From assembly GCA_007449985.2 (NCBI GenBank), contig VIIQ02000001.1:248001-312000 (forward strand): DNA of 64,000 nucleotides. Reading direction: 5' to 3'. Source of the DNA: Desmodesmus armatus. Taxonomy: Eukaryota > Chlorophyta > Chlorophyceae > Sphaeropleales > Scenedesmaceae. This document shows, in pieces, positions 28,801 through 39,756 of this stretch; the first letter of the stretch is position 1, and the number at the start of each line of letters is the position of its first letter. The notes under the pieces are model-generated. The model was not told the DNA's origin. It saw nothing but the letters and a program-made list of their open reading frames with translations, and did no database searches. The position numbers and the translations under genes were made by a program.

Positions 28801-29929
28801 GCGTATGTACAGATGCATGCATGTTTCTGCCTGTGTCAAGTAGCTTCCAAGGCTTCTAAACGCCATGCAGATGCTGCAGCATCAACCACTGATGTCTTGC
28901 TTCCTTGCTGCCCTTGCAGGGATTGTACACGCCCAGCAAGATCGACGGTGGACAGGTGCTGCAGTACGAAGACGGCCTGGCTGCCGCCAACTCCCAAATG
29001 CTGAAGAACTTCAACAGCACTTTGGTTGAGCTGAAGCCCGCTTCAGATGCAGGTGCAGTGCAAGTGCGCTAGGCTGCGGCTGCTGAGCCTGCATGGCGCT
29101 GTGCCTTGTGTGACCAGCGGCGTGTGCAGGTGCCTGTACTACACATATAATATGTATATATTATATATATTGAATAAATAAATACTATATATATAATTAT
29201 ATATAAGTATCTGATAAATTATGGTAGTAGCACGATGTACCCTGCCACATGCATGGCACGAATGCCCTTGAGTCACCGGCACCTCACACATGTACCTCAT
29301 GTGTGCTGTGACTTTGCAAGCAAACTTTCTGCGCCCGTGCTGTTTTGGTGCTGCTTGCCTGTAGGTGCTCTGCGCACGCTGCCCCCAAGCAAGTGGGAGA
29401 CACTCAACACCACTGTCTCAAAGGCTTACAAGACCAACAAGGAGTTCACCACCACGAAGGGCAACACAGCGATTGCACCATCTGATGTGCTCAGGAGTGT
29501 GAACAACTCTATCGCCCTATTCCAGGACAACAGTGTGTACACCCTTGGCCAAAACACCATTGCACCAGGTAAGGGGTTCCCTCTGCCAATTTCATAATTA
29601 ATAACTGAGTACGTGCATTATGCTGATGCATTGGACATGATGCAGCCCCCCCCCCCCCCCCCCACCGCTGAAAGCCTTGAGGTGTTGGTGCGTGACGCTG
29701 CGGGGCAGATGAGCGCTGTCGTCGAGATATGCGCCTGCCAACAACCTACACATGTATACCTTACTGCCCATGATTGTACATTAAATAATTGTCGTGCCGA
29801 CGACATCCATGCTTCCGTGTCACTGCAGGTGCACCCGTGTGCAATCCCACCAATGTTGCCGCCATCAAATCAAATGCTGAGGTGCCCTGCCAGTCACCAC
29901 CTATCGTTCAGGCGCCCAAGCAGACGTGA
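22850..29929 (+). CDS. PTB: Phosphate transporter, PiT/PTB family
   Basis: Nineteen exons: 22850-22873, 22969-22999, 23129-23139, 23266-23316, 23664-23702, 24058-24124, 24449-24507, 24737-24818, 25056-25147, 25408-25589, 26050-26235, 26640-26877, 27235-27327, 27593-27679, 27945-28050, 28374-28545, 28920-29052, 29365-29568, 29829-29929. With one base restored in exon 14 they give 652 residues. Two inverted PiT halves: GANDVANAFATSVG near residues 27-41 and FAHGAGEVGFMAGPM after a hydrophilic central loop; GLPTSSSQCITGG closes the second half. The C-terminal loop with Asn-rich NNS/NTT sites and a Cys/Pro tail is typical of algal PTB proteins. PiT/PHO89 carriers import inorganic phosphate with Na+ or H+ across the plasma membrane. 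The ATG at 22850 has the CAACATGGCG context and is in frame with MPE joined to YMWLV. Exact paralogue number is unknown. Confidence 0.96.
27656..27775 (+). repeat. Duplicated end of transporter exon 14
   Basis: The exon end encoding VIGLATYG plus its GTGAGCTGACAC donor (27656-27689) recurs at about 27741-27775 within the following intron, with a few substitutions. A decoy donor results. Confidence 0.85.
28493..28673 (+). repeat. Duplicated end of transporter exon 16
   Basis: The last ~53 bp of exon 16 (WVSTLFVVGLAVAAIFAQ, then a GT donor) recur at about 28620-28672 in the next intron. The copy reads STLFVVGLDVAAIFAQ and also ends at a GTGAGA donor. Period about 127 bp. Confidence 0.88.
29140..29222. 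repeat. AT-rich intronic island
   Basis: About 80 bp of nearly pure A/T with TATATA runs in the intron between transporter exons 17 and 18. Confidence 0.8.
29646..29663 (+). repeat. Poly-C tract (18 C)
   Basis: Homopolymer within the last transporter intron. Comparable C or G runs: 27415-27428, 30685-30698, 51731-51753 and 58741-58766. Confidence 0.9.
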
Positions 29930-32507
29930 GCTGCTGTGGCGTGGCCTGCACATGTGCAGCACGGCCACGCTGTGTGCTGACATGGCTTTGGTGGTTTCTG
30001 GTGGCCAGCAGCACGTGAACATGGGGTCTTATACACTGTACTCCATTACTGCTATGTCTGATTGTCTGGGGTGGGGGTTGGTTGACGAGTGTGCGCAGGT
30101 GCCTTGTGCCATTTTCAGGAGTTTGGGGGGCAGTGTTCACGTGAGCATGTATTTTCGGGTGCGCACGTGCGTTGCTCAGCTAGCTTTATGTTCCCGGTAC
30201 CAGTCGTACTTGACTTATGTACCTGGGGACTGCAGGCGGGCCCAGCTTCAGCTGAGGCTGTTGGTTACCGCAACACACGGGGGTCTTTGGTTAGGCTGGT
30301 GTATGGTCTGTACTACAGTATGCGTCCTGCATGACAGCTACTGAATAGCCGTCTGTCAAGGCTGCACACATGCTGTGATTGATGCAATTGGCCAGCTATA
30401 TGCTGGTGCGGCGTGCGAGCTTCTACAGGTGTTTAGTCACAGCCATTGCTGCACAAGCAGTAGCAAGCGCTGCCGGTGGAAGTGCCTTTGTGGTACTCTG
30501 CAGCAGTCGTCATACCAACATCACCAATCATACCCTTGTTCATACCTGTATGGCGCTTGCTTCGTGGCTGGCCGTCCTGTGCAATTTTCCTGTCGAATGT
30601 GTTTCTGTGGACTGGGGGAGCGAAAAGTGGCTTGCATGTTGATGTGTGCAGGGGTGTGTGCTGCAGTCTGTGTATATGGTGTTTGGGGGGGGGGGGGGTC
30701 ATCTGCAGCTTGCAGCCTAGCTACGGTAGCCTATGAGGTTGACCTGTATGTGTATGTGTATGTGGGGTGTGGTGCGTGTCATTGCGACTGCACAGTGCGT
30801 GTTCTGTGGGCGTGTTAAGACCTGAGTAGGCTTTGGATTTATGTGTTTAAGCAGCAACTCAGTTTTACACCTCAGCTTTAAGCATTTGTTGTGCAAGACC
30901 TGGCACCCTGATGCAGGATCAAGGCCTGATGTATGAATTGAGAATGTGTATGGAGGGGGTGGGGGCTTCATTCACAGCTAACCAGCCTTTTGTATTCCCC
31001 AGCTTACAGGAGTACCGTACTATGCACGTGTTCTGCACTTTCCACCCAGACAAGGGCGGCGGACAGACTCTGGTAGCATTGTTTGGCTGTTCAGCATCAG
31101 CAGTAGCCTGGTCATTTTATGCAGTTGAGAGTGGCTGTCTGGACTGACTGTGAGCAGTCACAGCCTTGGAGTATGTTGGTCTCGTGGGGTGGATGTACTG
31201 GTATTGTGCACTGCGTGTCAGCAGTGACATGGCGGCTTGCTGTTGCCTGCTGTTGCAACTGTAACTGTTTGCAGCAGGTTGACAGATGCTTGTAGGCGAT
31301 GGTGGTAAGAAGTGGTGCAAGTCAGGGCGGCTGACCCCTGTCTTGCTGGCTTCCTCCACCCTGAAGCTTCCTGCCTCTGTTTCCAAGAGACCATGTCAGT
31401 GACATGATGTTACCACATGCCAGTATTGCAAGCAAGTTCAAGACACCATTTCATCACATGCCAGCAATTAGTGCAAGCAAGGTTACATCAAGCAGAAGAG
31501 GCTTGCGTGGACAAGAAGACTATGCCAGTCTGCACCGATGAGGTTGTTGCACTGTAGCTGTACCGCACTGGCAGGTGCAGACCGGATAAATGGTTGTGCA
31601 TGGTCTGACTGGTCTCCTTCGATGCAACGCTCAAAAAGTGTTTACTCAGCTGCGGCACATCATGCAGGCAACTGTGGAGTTGATTTCTTCATCATGGTAT
31701 GGACCCCCCCCCACCCGACACACCCCACGCACCCTCAGCTCTCAGGCAGGTCGAAGCTGCATCCAGCGGATACAGTGCCAGTGCATTGTGCAGCACAAGC
31801 AACGAGGGTTCCTGCTTGATACTGTTGATGCCGTCTGAACGCACTGGAATCCCCAGCAGGGGAAGCATTCCCTGACAATCCCCTGACTTCCCCCGTCGTC
31901 TCCCCCCCCCCCCTTTACGCTGCCTCCTTGCCCGTTGGCGCCGGTAGCCCAGGAGCTGTAGATGTTGGTATACAGGCAAATACATGTGCAGGGCCAATGC
32001 AGGGGGGCCATACATGATGCCAACCTGTCACTGACACACAAGTGTGGCTGTCACCACCTTGAATGAGTGGGGAGCCTGCAGCGGTCGGACGTGGAGCAGC
32101 CCGCAACTCTTGCTTGTACTCCTAAAGCACGCTCAAACTTCGTTCCGACGTCTCCAAACCGTGCAGTAGTGCAGTGCATTGAAGCACTTCTTGAAGTGGC
32201 CCCCTCACTCCACCGCGTTTGCTTTTCGGCTGCTCAGCTCGGGTGCAAACAAACAGTGGCCTTTGACGGTCTTTTGGACGCCGCTCGGACTCTAGTGGCC
32301 ATGGTGCAGGTGTATTACTGTTCTGGTTCCATCAGTGCTGAGCACAGTGTCTAGGCCGGGATTTGCAGCGCTGGTGAGTGTTCTGTCGGAAATATGTGTG
32401 GCAGTGGCGCGTATGCAGGCTTTGCTGGCCGCTACCGGCCTTGCTGCAGCTGGTTGTGCCTTGCTTGATGGGGGAGCACACCTGCTGCTGTTTTGGCTGT
32501 AGGAAGC
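29930..32507 (+). other. Intergenic and probable BTB-gene 5' UTR
   Basis: 2.6 kb, G/T-rich on the plus strand. No gene supported. An open stretch at 32067-32286 ends at a good donor (CAG then GTGTAT) and the acceptor at 32501 precedes the BTB start, but joining them does not keep the BTB frame, so it is best read as a possible 5' UTR exon. Confidence 0.35.
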
Positions 32508-35500
32508 ATGGCTATGGAGGGGGACTTCAGCTGGCTCTGGAGGAATGAGGCGCTTTCAGACTTCACCCTTGTGATACGTGAGGTGCATAGCCATCCAAAC
32601 GCTGGTGCAGCATGCAATACAGCAGCAACAGAAGCAGATGCGTTGGAGGAGGGCATGCAGACCCGCTCGGGCAAGCGTCGGCGCACTAACCAGCCTTCGG
32701 CCAACCCAGCAGCACACAACACACGCAGCAGGGCAACACAGCAGCAGCGCACGCCCCCTGCAGCAGCAGGTCCCAACGCAGGCAGACAGCAGCAAGCGCT
32801 TGCACATCCGAACCAGGAGCAGCAGCTGGCAGGACAGCAGCAGGAGCACGCAGCAGCTGCTGCACAGCAGACGGCAGGCCGTGCGACAAGGCGCACTGCT
32901 CGCCAGCAACAGCAGCAGGAGCAACCGCATGGTCCTGGTGCGCAGGACATGGGTGCAGGAGCACCAGCGGCAGCAGCAGCAGGCCTCGGTGGTAACGGTG
33001 GTAATGCACCCGTTGGCAGACGCACACGCCGTAGCGCTGCTGGCCTACAAGACCACCCCCAGCTAGCAGGGGCAGCAGCAGCTGCAGAGGGCCAAGACGA
33101 TGGCACCGCAGCAGGCACGGGTCCAGCAGCAGCAGCAGGCAGCGGTCACCAGCGGTCAGCACACCAGGATGCTGCGGCTGCTGCTGCAGGAGCAGGGAGT
33201 GGCCCACCGTCTGGCAGGAAGACACGCAGCAGCAGGGGCAAGAAACGCAGTGCTGCAGCAGCGGCAGCAGCTGTACCTGCTGCAGATGGCGCTGCAGGCA
33301 ACGCCAATGCACGCACACGCACTGAACAGCAGCAGGAGCAACACCAGGAGCAGGAACAGCAGCAGGTGCAGGACCCTCCTCAAGCACAGCAGGGGCAGCG
33401 GCAGCAGCAGCAGCGGCAATCGGACGCAGGACAGCCCCCTGCTGTCCGCCGCAGTAGAAGGCGGCAACAGGTCATGCAGCAACTGCAGCAGTCAATGCAA
33501 CAGCTCACCACTGGCAGCGACCATGGGCAAGCAAACCAACCAGCAGACCCTAGCAGCGCGCTGCTGCCGCAGCAGCAGCAGGAGGCAGCAGCAGCTGGGC
33601 CAGAAGGGACTATCTCTACTCGGCTCGCAGAAGCAGCGGCGGCAGCACTCGGCATGGCGCCGCCGGCAGCAGCAGCGGCGGCGGCAGCAGGTGCGGAGCT
33701 TGCCGTGGCAGTGGAGATCCGTGTGCCGGTGCATGCTGTGGTGCTGGCGGGGTTCAGTGAGTACTTCAAAGCCCTGATCTTCAGCTGGTCGGGCAATCTG
33801 AACAGGACGTTGACGCTGGATGTGGGGCTGGACGAGGGCAATGCAGCACTGCTCATGGTGGAGTTCATGTGAGTGTGATGATTAAAGCAATGTGCGGGTT
33901 GGTGTGAGGGGGGGTGGGTGTTGCAGGTGTGCTGGTGGACAGTCTTGTGGGTGTGCTGGGTGGGTTACCATGCTCGTGCAACTGTTGATGGAGGGAGGCG
34001 GGGTGGGGCCGATGAGGGCAATGCAGCACTGCCTGTGGTTGAATTCATGTGAGTGTTGGAATGGAGCGATGCCCGGGCCGGTGTGAGGGTGGGGATCTTG
34101 TGGGTGTGCTGGGTGGGTCACAATACTTGTGCGAGTGTTGAGTAATGCAGGTGGGGTGGCACGACTGCAGGTGCCCAATGCATCATTGCTGCTCGGTGAC
34201 GGTTTCGGTGACGGTTTCCGACATGGGTGTGTTCACAGCCAGCTCTGGCTGGGTGTTGTCGGCGTGTTAAACACATGAGTGTGGTGCTCTGCAACCAGGC
34301 TGGGGACTAAATGTGGTGTGTGCAGTCGTGCTGACTGCAGTGACGAAATGCCTTTGTGCCCCCACAGGTACGCTGGGAAGCTGCCTGATGCTAGCCCTGA
34401 GGAGCTGGCTAGGTGTTGTCGGCGTGGGCGATGCTCTGCAACCTGGCTTAGAAGCGGCGTGCTGACTGCAAATGAATGCCCTTTCTGTCCATGCAGGTAC
34501 ACTGGGAAGCTGCCTGATGCCAGCCCTGAGGAGCTGGCTAGGTGTTGTCGGCGTGGGCGGTGCTCTGCAACCTGGCTTAGATGTGGCGCGCTGACTGCAA
34601 ATAAATATAAATAATAAATAATAATATTAATAAATAAATATATTTCTGCCCACACAGGTACACCGGGAAGCTGCCTGATGCCAGCCCTGAGGAGCTGCTC
34701 AAGATGATCCGTCTGGCGGACCAGTACCAGGTCACTCGCTTCATGGCTGCTGCATCAAGCTCCTTTGAGGCACTGCCGTTGGCAAACATCACCCCAGGGG
34801 TCATGCTGCAGGTGTGTAGTTAGCTGGGCCAAGATCAAACCCATTATTTCGAGAGAGAGGGGACTTGAACCCCCGACCTTGCACAGGGAGTGCATCCAGC
34901 CAATGCATCAACCATCCCAAGTTGTGACATTCCAAGTCGGGTGTATGTGCGTGGGGATGCACAGTACAAGCACATTCAGTCAGGATGTGTGTGCAGGGCG
35001 TGTCCCTTGCCAAAGGGACCCTGGTTGCATAGCAAGCAGTACATTGGCGTTGCTGCTGTGTGTGCTAGACTGCCCTGCTAGTGCTGGGCTTTGGCCTTCA
35101 GCCAAAGCTGCACGCACCGCATAATATGCCCGTGGTGTGTTGGTAGAGTAGTGGAATGAAGTTGTCTTCAGCAAGTGCCTGTGCAAGTCGTGTCGTGGCA
35201 GGGGGTGAACTGTCCCAAGTCATGGAAGCCAAACTGTGCATGTATCCCCGCTCGTATCGCAGGTGTTCCGGCTGCCGCAGCTGATGCTGGACGCTCCTGA
35301 GATGGCGCGGGTGCTGGCCAAAGCACGCGCAAAGCTGCTGGACCTCTATGGAGACCTGGAGAAGGTGAGCGCCAGGGTTTTGAGGTTGAATTTTCGGATG
35401 GGGTTGGGTTCAGGGTTTACCCTTGATGGCGCCAGCCACCAGACGCAAGCCACAAATGCGCGTATGGGTTATGTGAAGTGCGACGGGTGGTCGCGATGCT

Positions 35501-38500
35501 GTCTGGTTTGATGTTGTGGTTGGCATAGGACCCTCTGAGCACAGTGCTGCGCCTGTGTATGCCTGTGCAGGTGTGGGCCTGCGAGACGCTGCGGGAGCAG
35601 TTCCTGTCGCTGCCATTCTCGGCGGTGCGCTGCCTGTTGGGTAGCGATGCCACGACCGTGGCGGCTGAGAACACCGTGCTGGTGGCGCTCACGGGCTGGG
35701 TGGAGGAGGGCAGCCATGGGCGCAGCACTACAAGTGCGCAGCGCAAGGAGCTGCTGAGCCTGGTGAGTGCCTTGTGTCAGGCCAGCACGGGGCTTAGGGG
35801 CTCTGCGGTTGGTGTGCTGGGGTTGTCTGCTTGTGCTTGTTTGCCTTTGTATGTGCCCTCGATCAGGGAAGGGCAGGTGCGACATTGATAGGTATGTTAA
35901 ACACATGAGTTACAACCATCAAGTGCATGTCATGACGACAGGCTTAAAAAGTGCGTTCCGACACGCACATATTGGTAAACGTGTAGTTGGGGTCACGGGC
36001 GCAGCACTACAAGTGCACAGCGCAAGGAGCTGCTGAGCCTGGTGAGTGCCTCATTTTCCTTATGAGCCTTTGCGGGTTGCACTGCTTTGCGATGCCAAAC
36101 TCTCATACCAACTTCTAATGTATGAGGCCAGCAGGGGGCTTAGGGGCTGGGGTGGGTGTGCTGGGGCGGTCTGCTTGTGTTGGTTTAACTGTGCTGGTGG
36201 CGCTCACGGGTTGGGTGGAGGAGGGTAGCCACGGGCGCAGCACCACAAGTGCACAGCGGAAGGAGCTGCTGAGCCTGGTGAGTGCCTTGTGTTCCTTATG
36301 AGCCTTTGCGGGTTGCACTGCTTTGCGATGCCAAACTCTCATACCAACTTCTAATGTATGAGGCCAGCAGGGGGCTTAGGGGCTGGGGTGGGTGTGTGGG
36401 GCGGTCTGCTTGTGTTGGTTTAACTGTGCTGGTGGCGCTCACGGGTTGGGTGGAGGAGGGTAGCCACGGGCGCAGCACCACAAGTGCACAGCGGAAGGAG
36501 CTGCTGAGCCTGGTGAGTGCCTTGTTTTCCTTATGAGCCTTTGCGGGTTGCACTGCTTTGCGATGCCAAACTCTCATACCAACTTCTAATGTATGAGGCC
36601 AGCAGGGGGCTTAGGGGCTGGGGTGGGTGTGTGGGGCGGTCTGCTTGTGTTGGTTTAACTGTACTGGTGGCGCTCACGGGCTGGGTGGAGGAGGGTAGCC
36701 ACGGGCGCAGCACTACAAGTGCGCAGCGCAAGGAGCTGCTGAGCCTGGTGAGTGCCTTGTTTTCCTTATGAGCCTTTGCGGGTTGCACTGCTTTGCGATG
36801 CCAAACTCTCATACCAACTTCTAATGTATGAGGCCAGCAGGGGGCTTAGGGGCTGGGGTGGGTGTGTGGGGCGGTCTGCTTGTGTTGGTTTAACTGTGCT
36901 GGTGGCGCTCACGGGTTGGGTGGAGGAGGGTAGCCACGGGCGCAGCACCACAAGTGCACAGCGGAAGGAGCTGCTGAGCCTGGTGAGTGCCTTGTGTTCC
37001 TTATGAGCCTTTGCGGGTTGCACTGCTTTGCGATGCCAAACTCTCATACCAACTTCTAATGTATGAGGCCAGCAGGGGGCTTAGGGGCTGGGGTGGGTGT
37101 GTGGGGCGGTCTGCTTGTGTTGGTTTAACTGTGCTGGTGGCGCTCACGGGCTGGGTGGAGGAGGGTAGCCACGGGCGCAGCACCACAAGTGCACAGCGGA
37201 AGGAGCTGCTGAGCCTGGTGAGTGATCTAAATTCTCAATAGGGCCACACTTCGCTGCCGAGCACAGCCGTTTGAAAGCTGGTGCGCATTTGCCTGGGCTA
37301 TCTGTGTCGTGATGTGGTGTGCGTGTGTGATCCTAGACCCATGTAAGTTTGCGGCTTTGAGCGGCCAGTGTGTCTGTGGCAGTGTGTCACCACCGCAGCC
37401 GACCTGACCTGTGTGTTCCCCATGCTCGTGGTGCTTCGCGCCTGCTGTTTTGTCGATGCTTGCTGCAGGTGCGGCTGCCTTACCTGACGTCGTCCTTTGT
37501 GGGGGACGTGCTGCTGTCGGTCAACTGGATCAGGGACGCTTTGGACACACGGCAGCTGCTCAACGCCTTTCAGTGAGTGGTGCTGGTGGGCTGCGATGGG
37601 GTGTTTTGTGCGAGGCGTCTGTCAAGCAAGCAGTGTGGAAGCAAGTCTGAGTGGCACTTGTTGTATAAGGCTGGTGGGCTGCGATGGGGTGTTTGTGTGA
37701 GGCGCCTGTCAGGGAAGCAGTGTGGAGGGAAGTCTGCCAGGCTTGTTTGGTGCACCTGCGTGGAGGACGTTCAGTTGCAGGACCAGGCAGGACGAGGCAG
37801 CAAGGACAGCACCGACTGACTTGGCGGTTTGCTCTGCTGCAGGTTTGCCATATCGTCCGAGTCCACCCGGCAGCGGCTGGCATCCTATGACTACGGCCCC
37901 TCATCAGTCACGCCGCACTTCAGGTGGGAGTGGGTGTCGATTCGGCCTTCAAAGTGCAGTGTTGGTGCTGTACAGGCCGGGATCAAGATGTGCCCGCATG
38001 CGCATAGCTTGTGTAATGGGCATGTCCAGCCAGCTTCGGGCCGTGTTGGCGGAGATGCTGCAGGGTATGGAAGGTCTTCAAACCGTGTGCTTGTCTCGCT
38101 GGCGTTTCGCACACCCCCATCTTTCCCTGAGCACGGCCTCCCACCCCGCTTCCCCTCCCTCTCACACTGCCTACCATCCCTACCTTCAGGTGCCCGCGCC
38201 GCACCAGCAGCGTCACCCGTGTAGCTTGTGTTTGAGGCTTAGCCAGCCAGCGTCGGGCTGTGTTGTCAGGAGATGCTGCAGGGTATCGAAGGGGTGACGA
38301 GAAGCACGGCCATGCCGGCTTGCCCCCCACCCCCACCGTCATGTTTTGCTGACCATGCCGCACACCCAATTTTCTCACACTTGAATTCGTTTCATTGCTG
38401 CCTGTGACTCCCACCGTCCCTGATTTGCAACACCCCTGTTTACAGGTGCCCGCGCCCCACCAGCAGTGTCACCCGTGCCAGCTTTGAGTGGAGCATTGAG

Positions 38501-39756
38501 CTGAGCACCATCAAGCGCATGGTGGCGGACGCAAAGCTGTGGGGCCGCGTGGTGGAGCTGAGCAGCCCCCTGCACTTCTTTGCTGGCTTCTGGTGGCAGC
38601 TGCTGTTCAATGTGGAGAAGACCCCCACACCACCGGATGCACCACCAGACCTTGCAGCAGCTGGTGGGTGGGATGGTAGAGGCGTGTGGCATGATGTGTA
38701 GGTCCCGCGTCAACTGCTTGCATGTTGCCGCCGAAGAAGCAAGGGTTGAAGCTGTCATGTGGCTGTGCGTTTGCTGTTTGTGTTAGTGCAAGTTCTTTCA
38801 TTAATGCTGCGTTGGCAGCGAATGTTGCAGCTGTCATGTGGCTGCGTATGTAGAAGTTGGGCAGTGCATGTTAAGGTTTGAAAGGGCGGGAGCGGCCAAA
38901 TCTGAAAATGATTGGGACTGTTTTGTGCTTTGTACTGCAGCTGCGGGCACTGTGGTGGAGTTTGTGGGTGTGCGCTGCCATGTGAACTGCGGTGCGCACG
39001 ACACGTGGCCGCGCGTGGTGAGGTTCAAGGCGACCATTGCAGCACTGCAGGTGCGTGTGACTCATGAAGTGGCTTCACATCTACACTGCGCTTCATGGGC
39101 TGATTGTTAATTAACCATGCATTGAACGACATGTGCCTGCACACAGTCAAGTGGATCTGAGTATTTGTGTTTATGTCATGGTGCCCCAGTGCAGTGCAAG
39201 GTATGCCTTATCATGCCAACATATGTATTGTCCTGCACTGCTCATTTGTTGTGTTGTGACACCCGTCTTGCATGCAGACTGGGTTTTGGGACATGGACTA
39301 TGCCTACTCCAAGGCCATCGAGGGGCCTATCGTGGACGGTGTGGGTCTCGGCTACCCAGGCTTCTTTGCGCTGCCAGGACAGGTACGCGAAGGGGCAGAT
39401 CGGCTGTGCTATTGCTATTGTACGTGTCAACGTCACCACTGCAGATCCCAGGATGGTTGTATGTAGTTTCCGGTCACTGCGCGAGTCTTGATCACTACTT
39501 GCCTTGGGTTTGTTTGTGCGCGCATGGCTCTGTTTTGCAACTTGTCACAGTGCAGGTGCGCTCCTGCTGTTCGCACACAGTGCAGCGGCTCGTCCAAGCC
39601 ACGGCAAACACCCGGCTGCTGCTGCTGCTAACACGTGGTGCTCGGCTGCTGCTGCTGCTGTCTGCTGTGTAGGCGCTGGAGAGCGAAGCTGCTTGGAGCC
39701 GCTTTGTGCGCAACGGTCGCGTGCAGCTGCGTTGTGAGGTCACAGACTGCGAGTAG
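32508..39756 (+). CDS. BTB/POZ-BACK-like protein with interrupted BTB
   Basis: Ten phase-consistent exons: 32508-33868, 34658-34811, 35263-35364, 35571-35762, 37469-37572, 37843-37923, 38446-38663, 38941-39050, 39278-39382, 39673-39756; 836 residues. The BTB fold starts LSDFTLVIREV (residues 17-27), is broken by about 370 Gln/Ala/Arg/Gly-rich residues, and resumes near residue 400 with VEIRVPVHAVVLAGFSEYFKA, then VGLDEGNAALLMVEFMY and LLKMIRLADQYQV. A BACK-like helical part follows (LREQFLSLPFSAVRCLL, AENTVLVALTGWVE). The C-terminal part (WPRVVRFKATI, GFWDMDYAYSKA) is not a known domain to me. Such proteins often act as CUL3 substrate adaptors; that role is inferred. Exon edges are repeatedly duplicated into the introns. 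Confidence 0.88.
33829..34135 (+). repeat. Duplicated end of BTB exon 1
   Basis: The exon end GAGGGCAATGCAGCACTG...TTCAT with its GTGAGTG donor (33833-33876) recurs at about 34013-34056. The following intron sequence (GGGTGTGCTGGGTGGGT) is also doubled. Period about 180 bp. Confidence 0.85.
34363..34720 (+). repeat. Three copies of the start of BTB exon 2
   Basis: Acceptor plus the segment reading YAGKLPDASPEEL or YTGKLPDASPEEL occurs at 34363-34411, 34493-34541 and 34653-34701. Only the third continues into the conserved LLKMIRLADQYQV. The first two continue instead into a shared unrelated stretch reading ARCCRRGRCSATWL. Confidence 0.88.
34597..34645. repeat. AT-rich intronic island
   Basis: About 50 bp of AAT/TAAA units directly before the acceptor of BTB exon 2. 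Confidence 0.75.
34845..34925 (-). other. tRNA-like element with B-box
   Basis: On the minus strand a GGTTCAAGTCC B-box sits in a T-arm-like hairpin (GGGG loop CCCC), about 35 nt after a weak A-box-like stretch. No complete acceptor stem could be paired, so it is at most a tRNA remnant or the head of a SINE. It lies in a BTB intron. Confidence 0.3.
35993..37236 (+). repeat. 235-bp tandem repeat carrying a BTB exon edge
   Basis: Five near-identical units with an exact 235-bp period (first 236), at about 36046, 36282, 36517, 36752 and 36987, preceded by a partial unit at 35993. Each holds a copy of the end of exon 4 (VLVALTGWVEEGSHGRSTTSAQRKELLSL, real exon at 35571-35762) with its CTG/GTGAGTG donor, plus about 130 bp of intron-like sequence. 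All lie in the intron 35763-37468. No strong acceptor precedes the coding part of the copies. Confidence 0.95.
37575..37740 (+). repeat. Intronic tandem duplication after BTB exon 5
   Basis: A unit beginning GGTGGGCTGCGATGGGGTGT is present twice, about 95 bp apart, just after the exon 5 donor. Confidence 0.75.
38185..38225 (+). repeat. Decoy copy of the start of BTB exon 7
   Basis: CAG acceptor followed by about 30 bp matching exon 7 (38446 onward, sense CPRPTSSVTR) appears 260 bp upstream in the intron and then diverges to a stop. Confidence 0.75.

Noticed and set aside
32067..32354. Plus-strand ORF as first coding exon of the BTB gene
   Set aside because: Its donor and the acceptor at 32501 do not bring it into the BTB frame; it is kept only as a possible 5' UTR exon.
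32432..33868. Several long minus-strand and alternate-frame ORFs opposite BTB exon 1
   Set aside because: All come from the CAG/GCA repeats of the low-complexity insert. Only one plus frame links both halves of the BTB fold.
36046..37221. Regular 235-bp units resembling a CRISPR or satellite array
   Set aside because: Units are contiguous without unique spacers, sit in an intron and contain copied exon sequence, so this is a local tandem duplication in a eukaryotic gene.
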